From assembly GCA_934541205.1 (NCBI GenBank), contig CAKTDK010000033.1, forward strand, positions 1 through 13,947: 13,947 nt of DNA, read 5' to 3'. The notes under the pieces were generated by a model. It saw nothing but the letters and a program-made list of their open reading frames with translations, ran no database searches and was not told where the DNA came from. Source of the stretch: an uncultured Eubacteriales bacterium (GTDB taxonomy: Bacteria; Bacillota; Clostridia; Oscillospirales; RGIG7773). A program made the position numbers and the translations under genes. Below, one piece after another: positions 7,039 to 13,947 of this stretch (its first letter is position 1; each line of letters starts with the position of its first letter).

Positions 7039-8220
7039 ATGGATTTAGTCAATAAATTAAAAAGATTTACATTCCTGATTTTAATGATTTCTCTCATTCT
7101 TGCAGGTTGTTCAAAAACAAAGACTCCCGGTCAAAATCCTACAGGTGAACTGCATTCAGAGAACGAGGCATATTCAACAGTAGAAATCAGTGAAGATTAT
7201 GATAATACAAACTGGGGAAAAATTGCAAAATCTTCATATGATCAGATAAAAAATATTTTAGCAAACAACTCCTTTGAAATGATAACTAGAGAATTTTATA
7301 AAAAAAGTCATCCTGAGTTAGGTCTTTCTTTTGTTTCGGGAGAAAATCAATATAATACCTTTGAATATAACTATAATTTGGGGATTAATTCAAAAGATAT
7401 TTTTGTTGTTAATCGATTTAACCAATATGTAGGATATACAGGACCTACAGGAGAAGATTTAAACATTCCGACTGGTCCCGATGGTATATTAGATTCATTT
7501 TTTATGGTACGTGCAAATAACAACACATTTAACAATGTAATTATTCCTAAAAGTATAAAATATATTGAGGATGGAGTTATGCGCGGTTTTCGATGTCAAA
7601 ATATTTTTGTAGATGAAAAAAACGAAATATATGCGGATATAGACGGAGTTCTATGCAATAAAAATAAAGATATTCTACTATATTATCCGGAAAATAGAGA
7701 AACAGAAAAATATATTTTGCCGAACAGCATAAAATATGTAGAAACCGAAAGTTTTGATGGCGTAAAAATAAAAGAATTAGTGTTAAATGATAATATAACA
7801 GAAATACCGTACGGTACTTTTATCATGGCTGAAATAGATATTTTAGAAGTACCTTCAAATGTAAAGAAAGTAAATAAAGGTGGATTTTTCTTTTCTTATA
7901 TTAAAAATTTCAAATTCAATGAAGGTTTGGAAGAAATAGAAGCAGAAGCCTTTGACCACTGTGAAAAAATAGAAGAAATTGTATTGCCAAAGGGTTTAAA
8001 AAAACTTGGAGACCAAGCCTTTAACAGCTGCTACAACCTAAAAAAAATATATATACCGAAATCTGTAGAAATTATAGACGGAATATTATATGATGAAAAA
8101 AAATCAAAGTTTGAAATGAATCCGACAATATACGTAGAAATGAATTCTTATGCGGAAAAGTATGTAAAAGAAAAAGGATATAAATTCGAGTATTACACTG
8201 ATGATACCGATTTATGGTAA
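7039..8220 (+). CDS. BspA-type leucine-rich-repeat lipoprotein
   Basis: 393 residues. The N-terminus ends in the lipobox LILAGCS with lipidation expected at Cys24, placing it on the outer face of the membrane. From about residue 165 it carries repeats of the LRR_5 (Treponema/BspA) type: VIIPKSIKYIEDGVM, YILPNSIKYVETESF, LEVPSNVKKVNKGGF, IVLPKGLKKLGDQAF and IYIPKSVEIIDGIL each show the pattern 'I-hP-shh-I---aF'. The closing IYVEMNSYAEKYVKEKGYKF is the usual end of such repeats. These domains bind proteins or surfaces, often host or bacterial partners. The N-terminal third is unlike the repeats and includes GYTGPTGEDLNIPTGPDG, a Gly/Pro-rich link. It is the last gene before the hairpin at 8233-8257 and probably shares a transcript with the exported proteins upstream. 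Confidence 0.9.
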   Translation: MDLVNKLKRFTFLILMISLILAGCSKTKTPGQNPTGELHSENEAYSTVEISEDYDNTNWGKIAKSSYDQIKNILANNSFEMITREFYKKSHPELGLSFVSGENQYNTFEYNYNLGINSKDIFVVNRFNQYVGYTGPTGEDLNIPTGPDGILDSFFMVRANNNTFNNVIIPKSIKYIEDGVMRGFRCQNIFVDEKNEIYADIDGVLCNKNKDILLYYPENRETEKYILPNSIKYVETESFDGVKIKELVLNDNITEIPYGTFIMAEIDILEVPSNVKKVNKGGFFFSYIKNFKFNEGLEEIEAEAFDHCEKIEEIVLPKGLKKLGDQAFNSCYNLKKIYIPKSVEIIDGILYDEKKSKFEMNPTIYVEMNSYAEKYVKEKGYKFEYYTDDTDLW

Positions 8221-8232
8221 AAAAATAATAGA

Positions 8233-8257
8233 TAACACCCTGATTTTCAGGGTGTTA
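8233..8257. terminator. Strong hairpin, possible terminator or attenuator
   Basis: A perfect 11-bp stem (TAACACCCTGA with TCAGGGTGTTA) closes a TTT loop just after the stop of the repeat lipoprotein. On the plus strand no T-run follows (the next bases are CCTGTATAAT), so it is a poor intrinsic terminator in the direction of the genes. On the minus strand it is followed by a T-rich stretch (TCTATTATTTTTTT), the orientation of a true terminator, although no minus-strand gene is near. It may be a partial terminator, an RNA-processing or stability element lowering exporter expression, or half of a bidirectional terminator. Confidence 0.5.
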
Positions 8258-8269
8258 CCTGTATAATAT

Positions 8270-8275
8270 GGGGGA
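8270..8275 (+). promoter_or_regulatory. Ribosome site for a TTG start
   Basis: GGGGGA lies seven bases before the TTG at 8282. The only nearby ATG (8268) is in another frame and stops after five codons, so TTG is the likely start of the first exporter gene. Confidence 0.65.
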
Positions 8276-8281
8276 ATTTAA

Positions 8282-9904
8282 TTGAATAAAAAAGAAAATT
8301 TGAAATTTGTATACAGATATGCAAAAAAATATATAATATTATTTTTAATAGCTGATCTTTGCATATTAATTATGTATGGAATTACGTTTTTAATTCCTCA
8401 GCAAATCATCAGACTTGTAAATTTAGTATTTCAAGCGGAGCTTTATTACATACTTCCTGATATTATAAAAACATTATTAGTATATTTCTTAATAAATTCT
8501 GCGGCAAATCTTTTATATTCTTTTTTATGGCAAAAATTAAATTCTACATTTGTAGTAGACATTAAAAACGATTTATACAGAAAGCTCTTATATATAAAAC
8601 CATCATATTTAAACTCTTTAAATACCGGGGACATTATGAGCCGGCTCGACAGCGATGCAGATCAATTTATAAGCTTTATTCAAAGAAATATATTTCATTT
8701 TATCAATTCAGTTATCTTATGTATGGTAATATTACTTTACGTTGCAAGAATAAGTATTATTTTATCATTGGTTTTGTTATTATTCTCTTTGCTTCCAATC
8801 TTTTTAACCGTATTTTTTTCAAAAGATATTGACAAATTGTCACAGAATCAAAGGGAAAATAACGGAGAAATAACAAATAAAATATTCGAATATTTAAATA
8901 AATTTTCTCAGCTTAAAATAATCAATGGATTTCCATGGGCAACTTCAAAGTTATTCGGCTTGTTCAGAAAAGAAATAGACTATAACAATCAAATTAGTAA
9001 AAAACATTTTTTACTTGAAAAATTAGTATATATTATAAATCTTATATGCTCTATAATTATATATATTATAACGATTTTTCTTATGCAAAAAAATCAAATA
9101 ACTTTAGGATTATTTATAGGTATCATACAGTATGTTGCAATACTCCATAGAAAATTCAATTGGATACTGAGAATATATCTTGATTACAGAAATCGCCATG
9201 CAAGTATTGCCAGGGTACGTGAGATAATTGAACTGCCGGATGAAAAAAATGAAAAAGATTTAATAGAAATAAACAATGTTGAAGAAATAATATTTAAAAA
9301 TGTGTCTTTCGGTTATGAAAAGGATAAGAAAATATTAGATAATGTATCCTTTGTTATAAAAAAAGATGATAAAACTGCTTTAACAGGAAAAAGCGGTTCA
9401 GGAAAAACGACAATAATATCATTACTCTTAAAATTTTATGAACCTGACAGCGGAGAAATACTGATAAATGGTATAAATATTAAAAACATAAGTGCTTTTT
9501 CAATTAGAAAAAATATATGTGTTATACAGCAAAATTATGCAACCTTTATGGGAGATATACTTTTTAATCTAACCTTCGGAAACGATTATCAAATTCAAGA
9601 GGTAGAAACAGCCTGCAACAATGCGAAAACTCTTAGAGGAATAAATAATTTTCCTGACAAATTCAAAACAAAATTAGACAGCTACGGAAGCGGATTATCC
9701 GGCGGTCAAAAACAAAGAATAATGATAGCCAGAGGACTTTTAAGAAATTGTTCTGTAATAATATTGGACGAGGCTACTTCATCTTTAGATATAGAAACCG
9801 AAAAAGGTATCCTTGAAAATATTTCGAAATTAAATAAAACAACAGTTTCAATATCACATAGGAAGGAGGCTTTAAGTATTTGTAACAAAGTAATAGAAGT
9901 TTGA
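8282..9904 (+). CDS. ABC exporter half-subunit (membrane and ATPase domains)
   Basis: 540 residues, starting at TTG behind a GGGGGA ribosome site. Residues 1-310 form an ABC-exporter membrane domain with about six hydrophobic segments (roughly 16-38, 58-82, 138-180 as two, 250-295 as two); the coupling-type motif LNSLNTGDIMSRLDSDAD is present. The ATPase domain follows: Walker A GKSGSGKT at 369-376, Q-loop VIQQNYATFMGD, signature LSGGQKQR from 472, Walker B VIILDEATSSLD with Asp496 and catalytic Glu497, and switch ISHRKEA, so it looks active. There is no N-terminal peptidase C39 domain, hence no built-in leader removal. It is followed after 19 bp by a second half-subunit, so the pair most likely forms a heterodimer. 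The downstream carrier protein and ligase genes suggest export of a biosynthetic product; lipid, peptide or drug export cannot be told apart here. Confidence 0.93.
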   Translation: MNKKENLKFVYRYAKKYIILFLIADLCILIMYGITFLIPQQIIRLVNLVFQAELYYILPDIIKTLLVYFLINSAANLLYSFLWQKLNSTFVVDIKNDLYRKLLYIKPSYLNSLNTGDIMSRLDSDADQFISFIQRNIFHFINSVILCMVILLYVARISIILSLVLLLFSLLPIFLTVFFSKDIDKLSQNQRENNGEITNKIFEYLNKFSQLKIINGFPWATSKLFGLFRKEIDYNNQISKKHFLLEKLVYIINLICSIIIYIITIFLMQKNQITLGLFIGIIQYVAILHRKFNWILRIYLDYRNRHASIARVREIIELPDEKNEKDLIEINNVEEIIFKNVSFGYEKDKKILDNVSFVIKKDDKTALTGKSGSGKTTIISLLLKFYEPDSGEILINGINIKNISAFSIRKNICVIQQNYATFMGDILFNLTFGNDYQIQEVETACNNAKTLRGINNFPDKFKTKLDSYGSGLSGGQKQRIMIARGLLRNCSVIILDEATSSLDIETEKGILENISKLNKTTVSISHRKEALSICNKVIEV

Positions 9905-9923
9905 TATAAATACTTTTTAAAAT

Positions 9924-11582
9924 ATGAAAAAAAGATTAGATATAGTAATAAAAATGATGAAAATAGTAAAAGGAGTTTTATTTCTTATTATTGTTATGCT
10001 AATATTAAATTTTATTTACAGTTTGGTAAGCATGGTAAATCCTTTTGTTTTCAAAGTTTTTATTGATGATGTCCTTACAAAAGAAAAATATAATTTGATT
10101 GTGTTTGTAATAGCTTCACTTCTTATGGTCTATATATTAAGATTTATAATGGATGCATTAAGATTATATATGTCCAACACTTTAAAAAATAAGTTTGTTT
10201 ATAAGCTTAGAGCGTCTATGTGGAATAGTTATACTAAATTCAGCTGTAAAACGTTCAGTGATTACAACAGCGGCGATATGAAAATGAGACTCGTTGACGA
10301 CTGTGATATGCTGGCAGGTTTTATAAACGAGCAAATTGTAGATTATATTTTAAATATAATGACAGTTATCCTCAATGTTTTTGCTCTGTTTATTATAAAT
10401 TATAAATTTGCTCTCATTTCACTTATTATTATCCCTATATTTCTACTTATAAATTATGTTATAGGAAAAAAATTTCAAATAATTAACGAAGAAAAAAGAA
10501 AGCTGGATGACGAATACTATTCATTTGAAAACAACAGTATTCAAAATTGGCGTGAAATAAAAATACATAATGCTCAAAATTCTTTTATAAAAATTTATAA
10601 TGAATTCAGACAAAAAATCGCATACCTAAGTAAAAAATGGATACGCGTTTGGTTTTTTAACGAAATAAACAATGATTTTAAAGCTAATTATGTCTGTAAT
10701 ATATTATTATATTTAATAGGTGCATGGTTTGTAATAAATGGTGAGATATCAGTTGGAGAACTTTTAATGTTCTGTGATTATTTTAATAATGTATTTATCA
10801 ATACAGATCAAATAATTCAAAGACATATCAGCATAATAACATATTATCCTTTCTACAGCCGAATTTTTGAAGTACTTGATATTTATAAATTTCAAGAACA
10901 AAAAACAAAAAATACAAGTATTGATAAATATGACCTAAAAGCAGAGAATGTTTCTTTTTCATATAATAATGAAGTTAAAGTTTTAAACAATTTATCTTTA
11001 GATATAAAAGAAAAAGAAAAAATTGTATTATATGGTGAAAGCGGATGCGGAAAAACCACTTTAATAAATTTACTCAGTGGACTTAACATTTCTGACAGCG
11101 GAAAAATACAGCTTAATGAAAATGACATTTCTGTTTTAAATAATAAAGTTTTAAGTAAAAATATAATGACTATACTACAGGACAGCAAATTATTTAACGG
11201 AAGTATAAGAGATAATTTTAAAATAATAAACAAGGACATAACAGATGAAGAAATAATTTTCTATTTAAAATGCGCGCAAATAGATGATATTATAACATTA
11301 AAAAAAGAAGGATTGGATTTTATAATCAACGAAAATTCAAACAATATTTCAGGAGGACAAAAACAGCGTATTTTAATCGCTCAGGCTTTAGCCGCAAAAT
11401 CTAATATTTTAATTTTAGATGAGGCGACTGCGTCAATAGACGAGGATACGGAGAAAAAAATAATGGATTATATAATTGAAAAAGATAATATGTCTGTCAT
11501 TACAATTACACATCGTCCCGCTTTACAAAAAAGATTTAATAAAAAATATAAACTTGAAAATACAGTTTTAAAAGAAGTTTAA
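9924..11582 (+). CDS. ABC exporter half-subunit, second of a pair
   Basis: 552 residues. The N-terminal half has about six membrane segments (first at roughly 15-37, second 58-78) and the intracellular-loop motif YNSGDMKMRLVDDCDM. The ATPase half has Walker A GESGCGKT at 371-378, Q-loop TILQDSKLFNG, signature ISGGQKQR from 475, Walker B ILILDEATASID with its catalytic Glu, and switch ITHRPAL. All key residues are present, so both sites of a heterodimer with the preceding subunit could hydrolyse ATP. No peptidase domain is attached. The ATG at 9924 has no good ribosome site (only AAAATAT before it), so translation may depend on ribosomes finishing the upstream gene. The next gene begins 11 bp after the stop behind a strong AAGGAG, which ties the exporter to the biosynthesis-type genes. 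Confidence 0.92.
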   Translation: MKKRLDIVIKMMKIVKGVLFLIIVMLILNFIYSLVSMVNPFVFKVFIDDVLTKEKYNLIVFVIASLLMVYILRFIMDALRLYMSNTLKNKFVYKLRASMWNSYTKFSCKTFSDYNSGDMKMRLVDDCDMLAGFINEQIVDYILNIMTVILNVFALFIINYKFALISLIIIPIFLLINYVIGKKFQIINEEKRKLDDEYYSFENNSIQNWREIKIHNAQNSFIKIYNEFRQKIAYLSKKWIRVWFFNEINNDFKANYVCNILLYLIGAWFVINGEISVGELLMFCDYFNNVFINTDQIIQRHISIITYYPFYSRIFEVLDIYKFQEQKTKNTSIDKYDLKAENVSFSYNNEVKVLNNLSLDIKEKEKIVLYGESGCGKTTLINLLSGLNISDSGKIQLNENDISVLNNKVLSKNIMTILQDSKLFNGSIRDNFKIINKDITDEEIIFYLKCAQIDDIITLKKEGLDFIINENSNNISGGQKQRILIAQALAAKSNILILDEATASIDEDTEKKIMDYIIEKDNMSVITITHRPALQKRFNKKYKLENTVLKEV

Positions 11583-11593
11583 GGAGAATTAAA

Positions 11594-12679
11594 ATGATTA
11601 ATGAAAAAGAATTTATCCTTCAATGTTTAAATTTCACTGATCCGAATACAGAAAAAATATCAGTCTTGTTAAATAAAAATTTAGATATGCCTTGGATTTT
11701 AGGACAAGCCATGTTTCATAGAGTAGGGGGAATAATTTATTATAATTTATATAAAAACAATCTTCTTGAAAATATGAATCGAGAAATAAAGAATTCATTA
11801 AAAATGATATATGAATATCAAAAAATTAAAAATAAAATATATTTTGAAGATTTAATAAAAATAAATGAAAATATAAAAAACATAGATTCTTTTGTGTATC
11901 TTAAGGGTTCAATTTTAAATACTGCCATTTTTCCAAATGGTACAAGGTATTCAAATGACTATGATATTTTAACTGAAAAATCCAATATACATCTGCTTGA
12001 TAAACCACTAAAGCAAGACGGATTTGTACAAGGAAAAATTAATGAAAACAAAATAACAGAAGCTACCAGAAAAGAAATATTAAACTCTTTGTATAATAGA
12101 GGCGAAACAATACCTTATGTAAAGGAAGAAAAAAATCATAATATTGAAATTGATATAAATTTTTCTTTAGAGTGTAAAACTTCACAATCAGATGAACTTT
12201 TAAAAAATATGCTGGCAAATAAAGTTACATATAAAATAGGCGATCATGAAATAGCTTCTCTGAACAAAACAGATTTTGTTATATTTTTATTTTTGCATTT
12301 ATATAAAGAAGCCGTAAATATATGGTGGGTAAATAAAGACAGAGATTTATCTTTATACAAATTTTTAGATATAGAAGTAATGATAAATAATTTTAATGAA
12401 AATGATATTGAAGTATTATGCAATACGTCAAAAAAATTTAATATACAAAAAGAAGTATATTATTGTATAGATAAATTAATGCAAATAACGAGAAACAATA
12501 AAAATTTAACGCTTTATAAGATTATTTTAGATAAACTTGATTTTGCTCCGGACGAAAAATTAAACGACATAGTTTCACTTTCATCAGATGAGCATTATTA
12601 TTATAAAGATTTTGAAGAATACCTCTTTTCGTACAACCATAAAAATCTTATATTTAAAAGGGAGGAAGATAATGTATAA
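11594..12679 (+). CDS. Nucleotidyltransferase-fold protein (NTP_transf_5-like)
   Basis: 361 residues, cytosolic. The block YLKGSILNTAIFPNGTRYSN then DYDIL (residues about 103-126) matches the NTP_transf_5 pattern 'LKG--L----YP---R---DID-L', with the Gly-Ser of the fold at 105-106 and the metal-binding pair at Asp122 and Asp124. HNIEIDINFSL around Asp187 supplies the third acidic strand, so the catalytic triad appears complete. The C-terminal half is helical with DFVIFLFLHLYKEA, also typical of the family. Members often sit in gene clusters for peptide and other natural products, but their exact reaction is mostly unknown; transfer of a nucleotide to a small molecule or protein is the expected chemistry. 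The start is supported by AAGGAG seven bases upstream. Its end overlaps the next gene by 8 bp, so the two are translationally coupled. Confidence 0.85.
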   Translation: MINEKEFILQCLNFTDPNTEKISVLLNKNLDMPWILGQAMFHRVGGIIYYNLYKNNLLENMNREIKNSLKMIYEYQKIKNKIYFEDLIKINENIKNIDSFVYLKGSILNTAIFPNGTRYSNDYDILTEKSNIHLLDKPLKQDGFVQGKINENKITEATRKEILNSLYNRGETIPYVKEEKNHNIEIDINFSLECKTSQSDELLKNMLANKVTYKIGDHEIASLNKTDFVIFLFLHLYKEAVNIWWVNKDRDLSLYKFLDIEVMINNFNENDIEVLCNTSKKFNIQKEVYYCIDKLMQITRNNKNLTLYKIILDKLDFAPDEKLNDIVSLSSDEHYYYKDFEEYLFSYNHKNLIFKREEDNV

Positions 12680-13277
12680 CGGAAAATTAATTACTTTCTG
12701 CGGTCTTGACGGCTGCGGAAAAACGACAATGATAAAAATGCTGGAAAATAAATTAAACTCTCTTGGAATAAACTCTGTCATAACAAAACAGCCAACAAAT
12801 GAAGTTAGAAAATCTGAAATTTTCAGGACTTTTATGGATAAAGAAGATAATACAAAATACGATTACAGAGCATTAAGTCTTTTTGCAGCATCTGATCGAA
12901 TACAGCATTGCAACAAAGTCATTTTGCCTCTTTTAAAAAATGACCGGTTTGTCATAAGTGACAGATATTTTTATTCAAATATAGCAAATTTAAGAGCCAG
13001 AGGATATAAAGAAGATAACTGGATATATGAAGTATACACCCATGTTCCAAAACCCGATATTGCTTTTTTCCTTGATATCAATATTGATACGGGATTAAAA
13101 AGGATTAGAAGCCGTGAAAATGAAAAAAACAAATGGATAGATATGGAGTTATACAATAACTTAAAAAAGGAATATATATATCTTGCGAAAAAATACAGCG
13201 GTATAATAATTGATTCAAACGGCGATGAAAATTTAACTTTTAAAAAAATATGGACTGAAATAGAAAAAATTTTATGA
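12672..13277 (+). CDS. Thymidylate-kinase-like P-loop kinase
   Basis: 201 residues from the ATG at 12672, which sits five bases after GGGAGGA (12660-12666); an in-frame ATG at 12588 lies deep inside the previous gene and is less likely. Thymidylate-kinase hallmarks are in order: P-loop GLDGCGKT at 11-18, KQPTNEVR where TREP usually stands, SLFAASDRIQH matching the family's 'LFAADRAQH', the DRY motif ISDRYFYSNIA with Asp97-Arg98-Tyr99, and a LID region RSRENEKNKWIDMEL. The length is normal for the family. A housekeeping enzyme phosphorylates dTMP; this copy, squeezed between a nucleotidyltransferase and a carrier protein, may instead phosphorylate another nucleotide or a pathway intermediate. 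That specialised role is inferred from position. The TREP-like loop and the LID differ somewhat from typical forms. Confidence 0.88.
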   Translation: MYNGKLITFCGLDGCGKTTMIKMLENKLNSLGINSVITKQPTNEVRKSEIFRTFMDKEDNTKYDYRALSLFAASDRIQHCNKVILPLLKNDRFVISDRYFYSNIANLRARGYKEDNWIYEVYTHVPKPDIAFFLDINIDTGLKRIRSRENEKNKWIDMELYNNLKKEYIYLAKKYSGIIIDSNGDENLTFKKIWTEIEKIL

Positions 13278-13279
13278 GG
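13276..13279 (+). promoter_or_regulatory. Ribosome site deciding the 13286 start
   Basis: GAGG overlaps the stop of the kinase gene and stands six bases before the ATG at 13286. The in-frame ATG at 13274 overlaps this site and has none of its own. Confidence 0.65.
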
Positions 13280-13285
13280 TTATTT

Positions 13286-13534
13286 ATGGAGAAAATAAAA
13301 ATAAAAGAAAAAGTAATTGAATGTGTAAAAGAAATGACTTATTTAGAAGAAATAAGTGAAGAAAATAATTTAAAAAATGATTTAGGAATAGACTCTGTGG
13401 ATACTATAGATTTAATAATGGCATTAGAAAATAAATTTGAAATTGAATTTAATGATTCTGATATAAGTTTAGAAAATTTCAGATATGTTAAAAATATCAT
13501 AGATTTAATTGAAGGGATATTAAATAATGAATGA
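13286..13534 (+). CDS. Stand-alone acyl (or peptidyl) carrier protein
   Basis: 82 residues, highly acidic and helical, the normal size of a carrier protein. The motif LKNDLGIDSVDTIDLIMALE contains the Asp-Ser pair (Asp36-Ser37) to which a phosphopantetheinyl transferase attaches the prosthetic arm; ENKFEIEFNDSDI and VKNIIDLIEGIL are the usual later helices. It would hold an acyl or aminoacyl group as a thioester in the cytosol. The next gene is an AMP-forming ligase overlapping by 8 bp, which strongly suggests that the ligase loads this carrier. Fatty-acid ACP is less likely given the neighbours; a DltC-like D-alanine carrier is possible but no DltB or DltD is seen here. The substrate cannot be deduced. 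Confidence 0.9.
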   Translation: MEKIKIKEKVIECVKEMTYLEEISEENNLKNDLGIDSVDTIDLIMALENKFEIEFNDSDISLENFRYVKNIIDLIEGILNNE

Positions 13535-13947
13535 ATTATGGAAAAACCTATTAAATTCATTAGAAAACAAAAAAGGATTTCTAAAGGAAAATAAAATATA
13601 TTCTTATATTGATATCATAAAAATTTGTAATAGCAATTATGAGATATTATCAAATAACTACAATCATAAAATAAAAGCAGCGGTACTTTGCGATAATGAA
13701 ATAAATACAGCTTTAAATATATTAACCTGCATAAGAAGCGATATAGTATGTATCCCTTTATCTATGAAATACGGAAAAACTTTTAATGACAGAATAATAT
13801 GTAATTGTAATCCGGATATTATTTTTACGGATAATAAAGAAATTGCAGAAATTTATAAAGACAGAGATATATTTTTTAACGGCAAACTGTATGAAAGAAA
13901 AAAATTATATAAGTATGAAAAAGAACTCGAAGATGTTGCATTTATGC
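13527..13947 (+). CDS. Partial AMP-forming acyl/aminoacyl ligase, N-terminus
   Basis: 140 codons are visible and the frame stays open to the right edge. The ATG overlaps the carrier-protein stop by 8 bp. The segment KAAVLCDNEINTALNILTCI, then RSDIVCIPLSMKYGKTFNDR and CNPDIIFTDNKE, follows the start of adenylate-forming enzymes ('VAILL-NS-E-----LA--KAGAV-VPL-------R---I------ I--D'). The window ends at LEDVAFM, just where the family's Thr/Ser/Gly-rich ATP loop ('YTSGTTG') would begin, so the catalytic part is out of view. Such enzymes activate a carboxylic or amino acid with ATP and transfer it to CoA or a carrier; here the adjacent carrier protein is the obvious acceptor. Whether it is a complete ligase or part of a larger multidomain synthetase is not visible. 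Confidence 0.82.
   Translation, partial: MNELWKNLLNSLENKKGFLKENKIYSYIDIIKICNSNYEILSNNYNHKIKAAVLCDNEINTALNILTCIRSDIVCIPLSMKYGKTFNDRIICNCNPDIIFTDNKEIAEIYKDRDIFFNGKLYERKKLYKYEKELEDVAFM

Noticed and set aside
7030..7041. GTG at 7030 as start of the leucine-rich-repeat lipoprotein
   Set aside because: It is part of the AAAGGTGA ribosome site of the ATG at 7039 and has no ribosome site of its own.
8258..8274. TATAAT at 8262-8267 as a promoter for the exporter genes
   Set aside because: No -35-like hexamer lies 16-18 bp upstream, and transcription would begin inside the ribosome site of the TTG start.
10892..11239. Minus-strand open frame of 115 codons inside the second exporter gene
   Set aside because: It lies antisense to the conserved ATPase domain, has no recognisable features, and is explained by the coding strand's composition.
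12588..12671. An 84-base N-terminal extension of the kinase from the ATG at 12588
   Set aside because: It lies inside the preceding gene, lacks a ribosome site, and the P-loop then starts unusually late; the ATG at 12672 has GGGAGGA in place.
1..13947. CRISPR arrays, tRNA or rRNA genes, transposases, phage genes
   Set aside because: No regularly spaced repeats, no cloverleaf-like or rRNA-like stretches and no mobile-element proteins were seen on either strand.

Overview
The window looks like low-GC Bacillota, most likely Clostridia. It is very AT-rich, genes are tightly packed with strong GGAG/AGGAG-type ribosome sites, and promoters match TTGACA/TATAAT closely. Short Gram-positive lipoprotein signals are common, there is a BspA-type leucine-rich-repeat lipoprotein, and TGA works as a stop codon. 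No rRNA, tRNA, insertion sequence or CRISPR array was seen. The genus cannot be named from sequence alone.

Left part, minus strand (1-3829). Reading leftward from about 3829 come an orphan, membrane-anchored family 1 solute-binding protein (2288-3829), an intergenic stretch of about 370 bp with a near-consensus promoter, then two consecutive lipoproteins that look beta-propeller-like (823-1920, and 1-851 running off the edge). The second lipoprotein has a strange start: the codon where a normal signal peptide would begin is ATA.

Middle part, plus strand (4007-8220). A divergent promoter region (about 3865-3950) drives five closely spaced genes, all for exported or membrane proteins: a lipoprotein resembling the segment that precedes DNRLRE domains in wall-associated/Rhs-type proteins, a small secreted caspase-like (clan CD) protein with a clear His85/Cys134 pair, a 93-residue single-pass membrane protein, a secreted protein of unknown family, and the leucine-rich-repeat lipoprotein. 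A perfect 11-bp hairpin follows.

Right part, plus strand (8282-13947, continuing off the edge). Two ABC exporter half-subunits are followed by a nucleotidyltransferase-fold protein, a thymidylate-kinase-like P-loop kinase, a stand-alone acyl carrier protein and the start of an AMP-forming ligase. The last four overlap or nearly touch, so they are probably translationally coupled. I infer a small-molecule or peptide tailoring and export locus: the ligase would load an acid onto the carrier protein, the kinase and nucleotidyltransferase would modify an intermediate, and the ABC pair would export the product. Its product and remaining genes lie outside the window. All plus-strand genes from 4007 to the right edge run in the same direction, so the surface proteins and the exporter/biosynthesis genes could share a transcript, though the hairpin at 8233-8257 may separate them.
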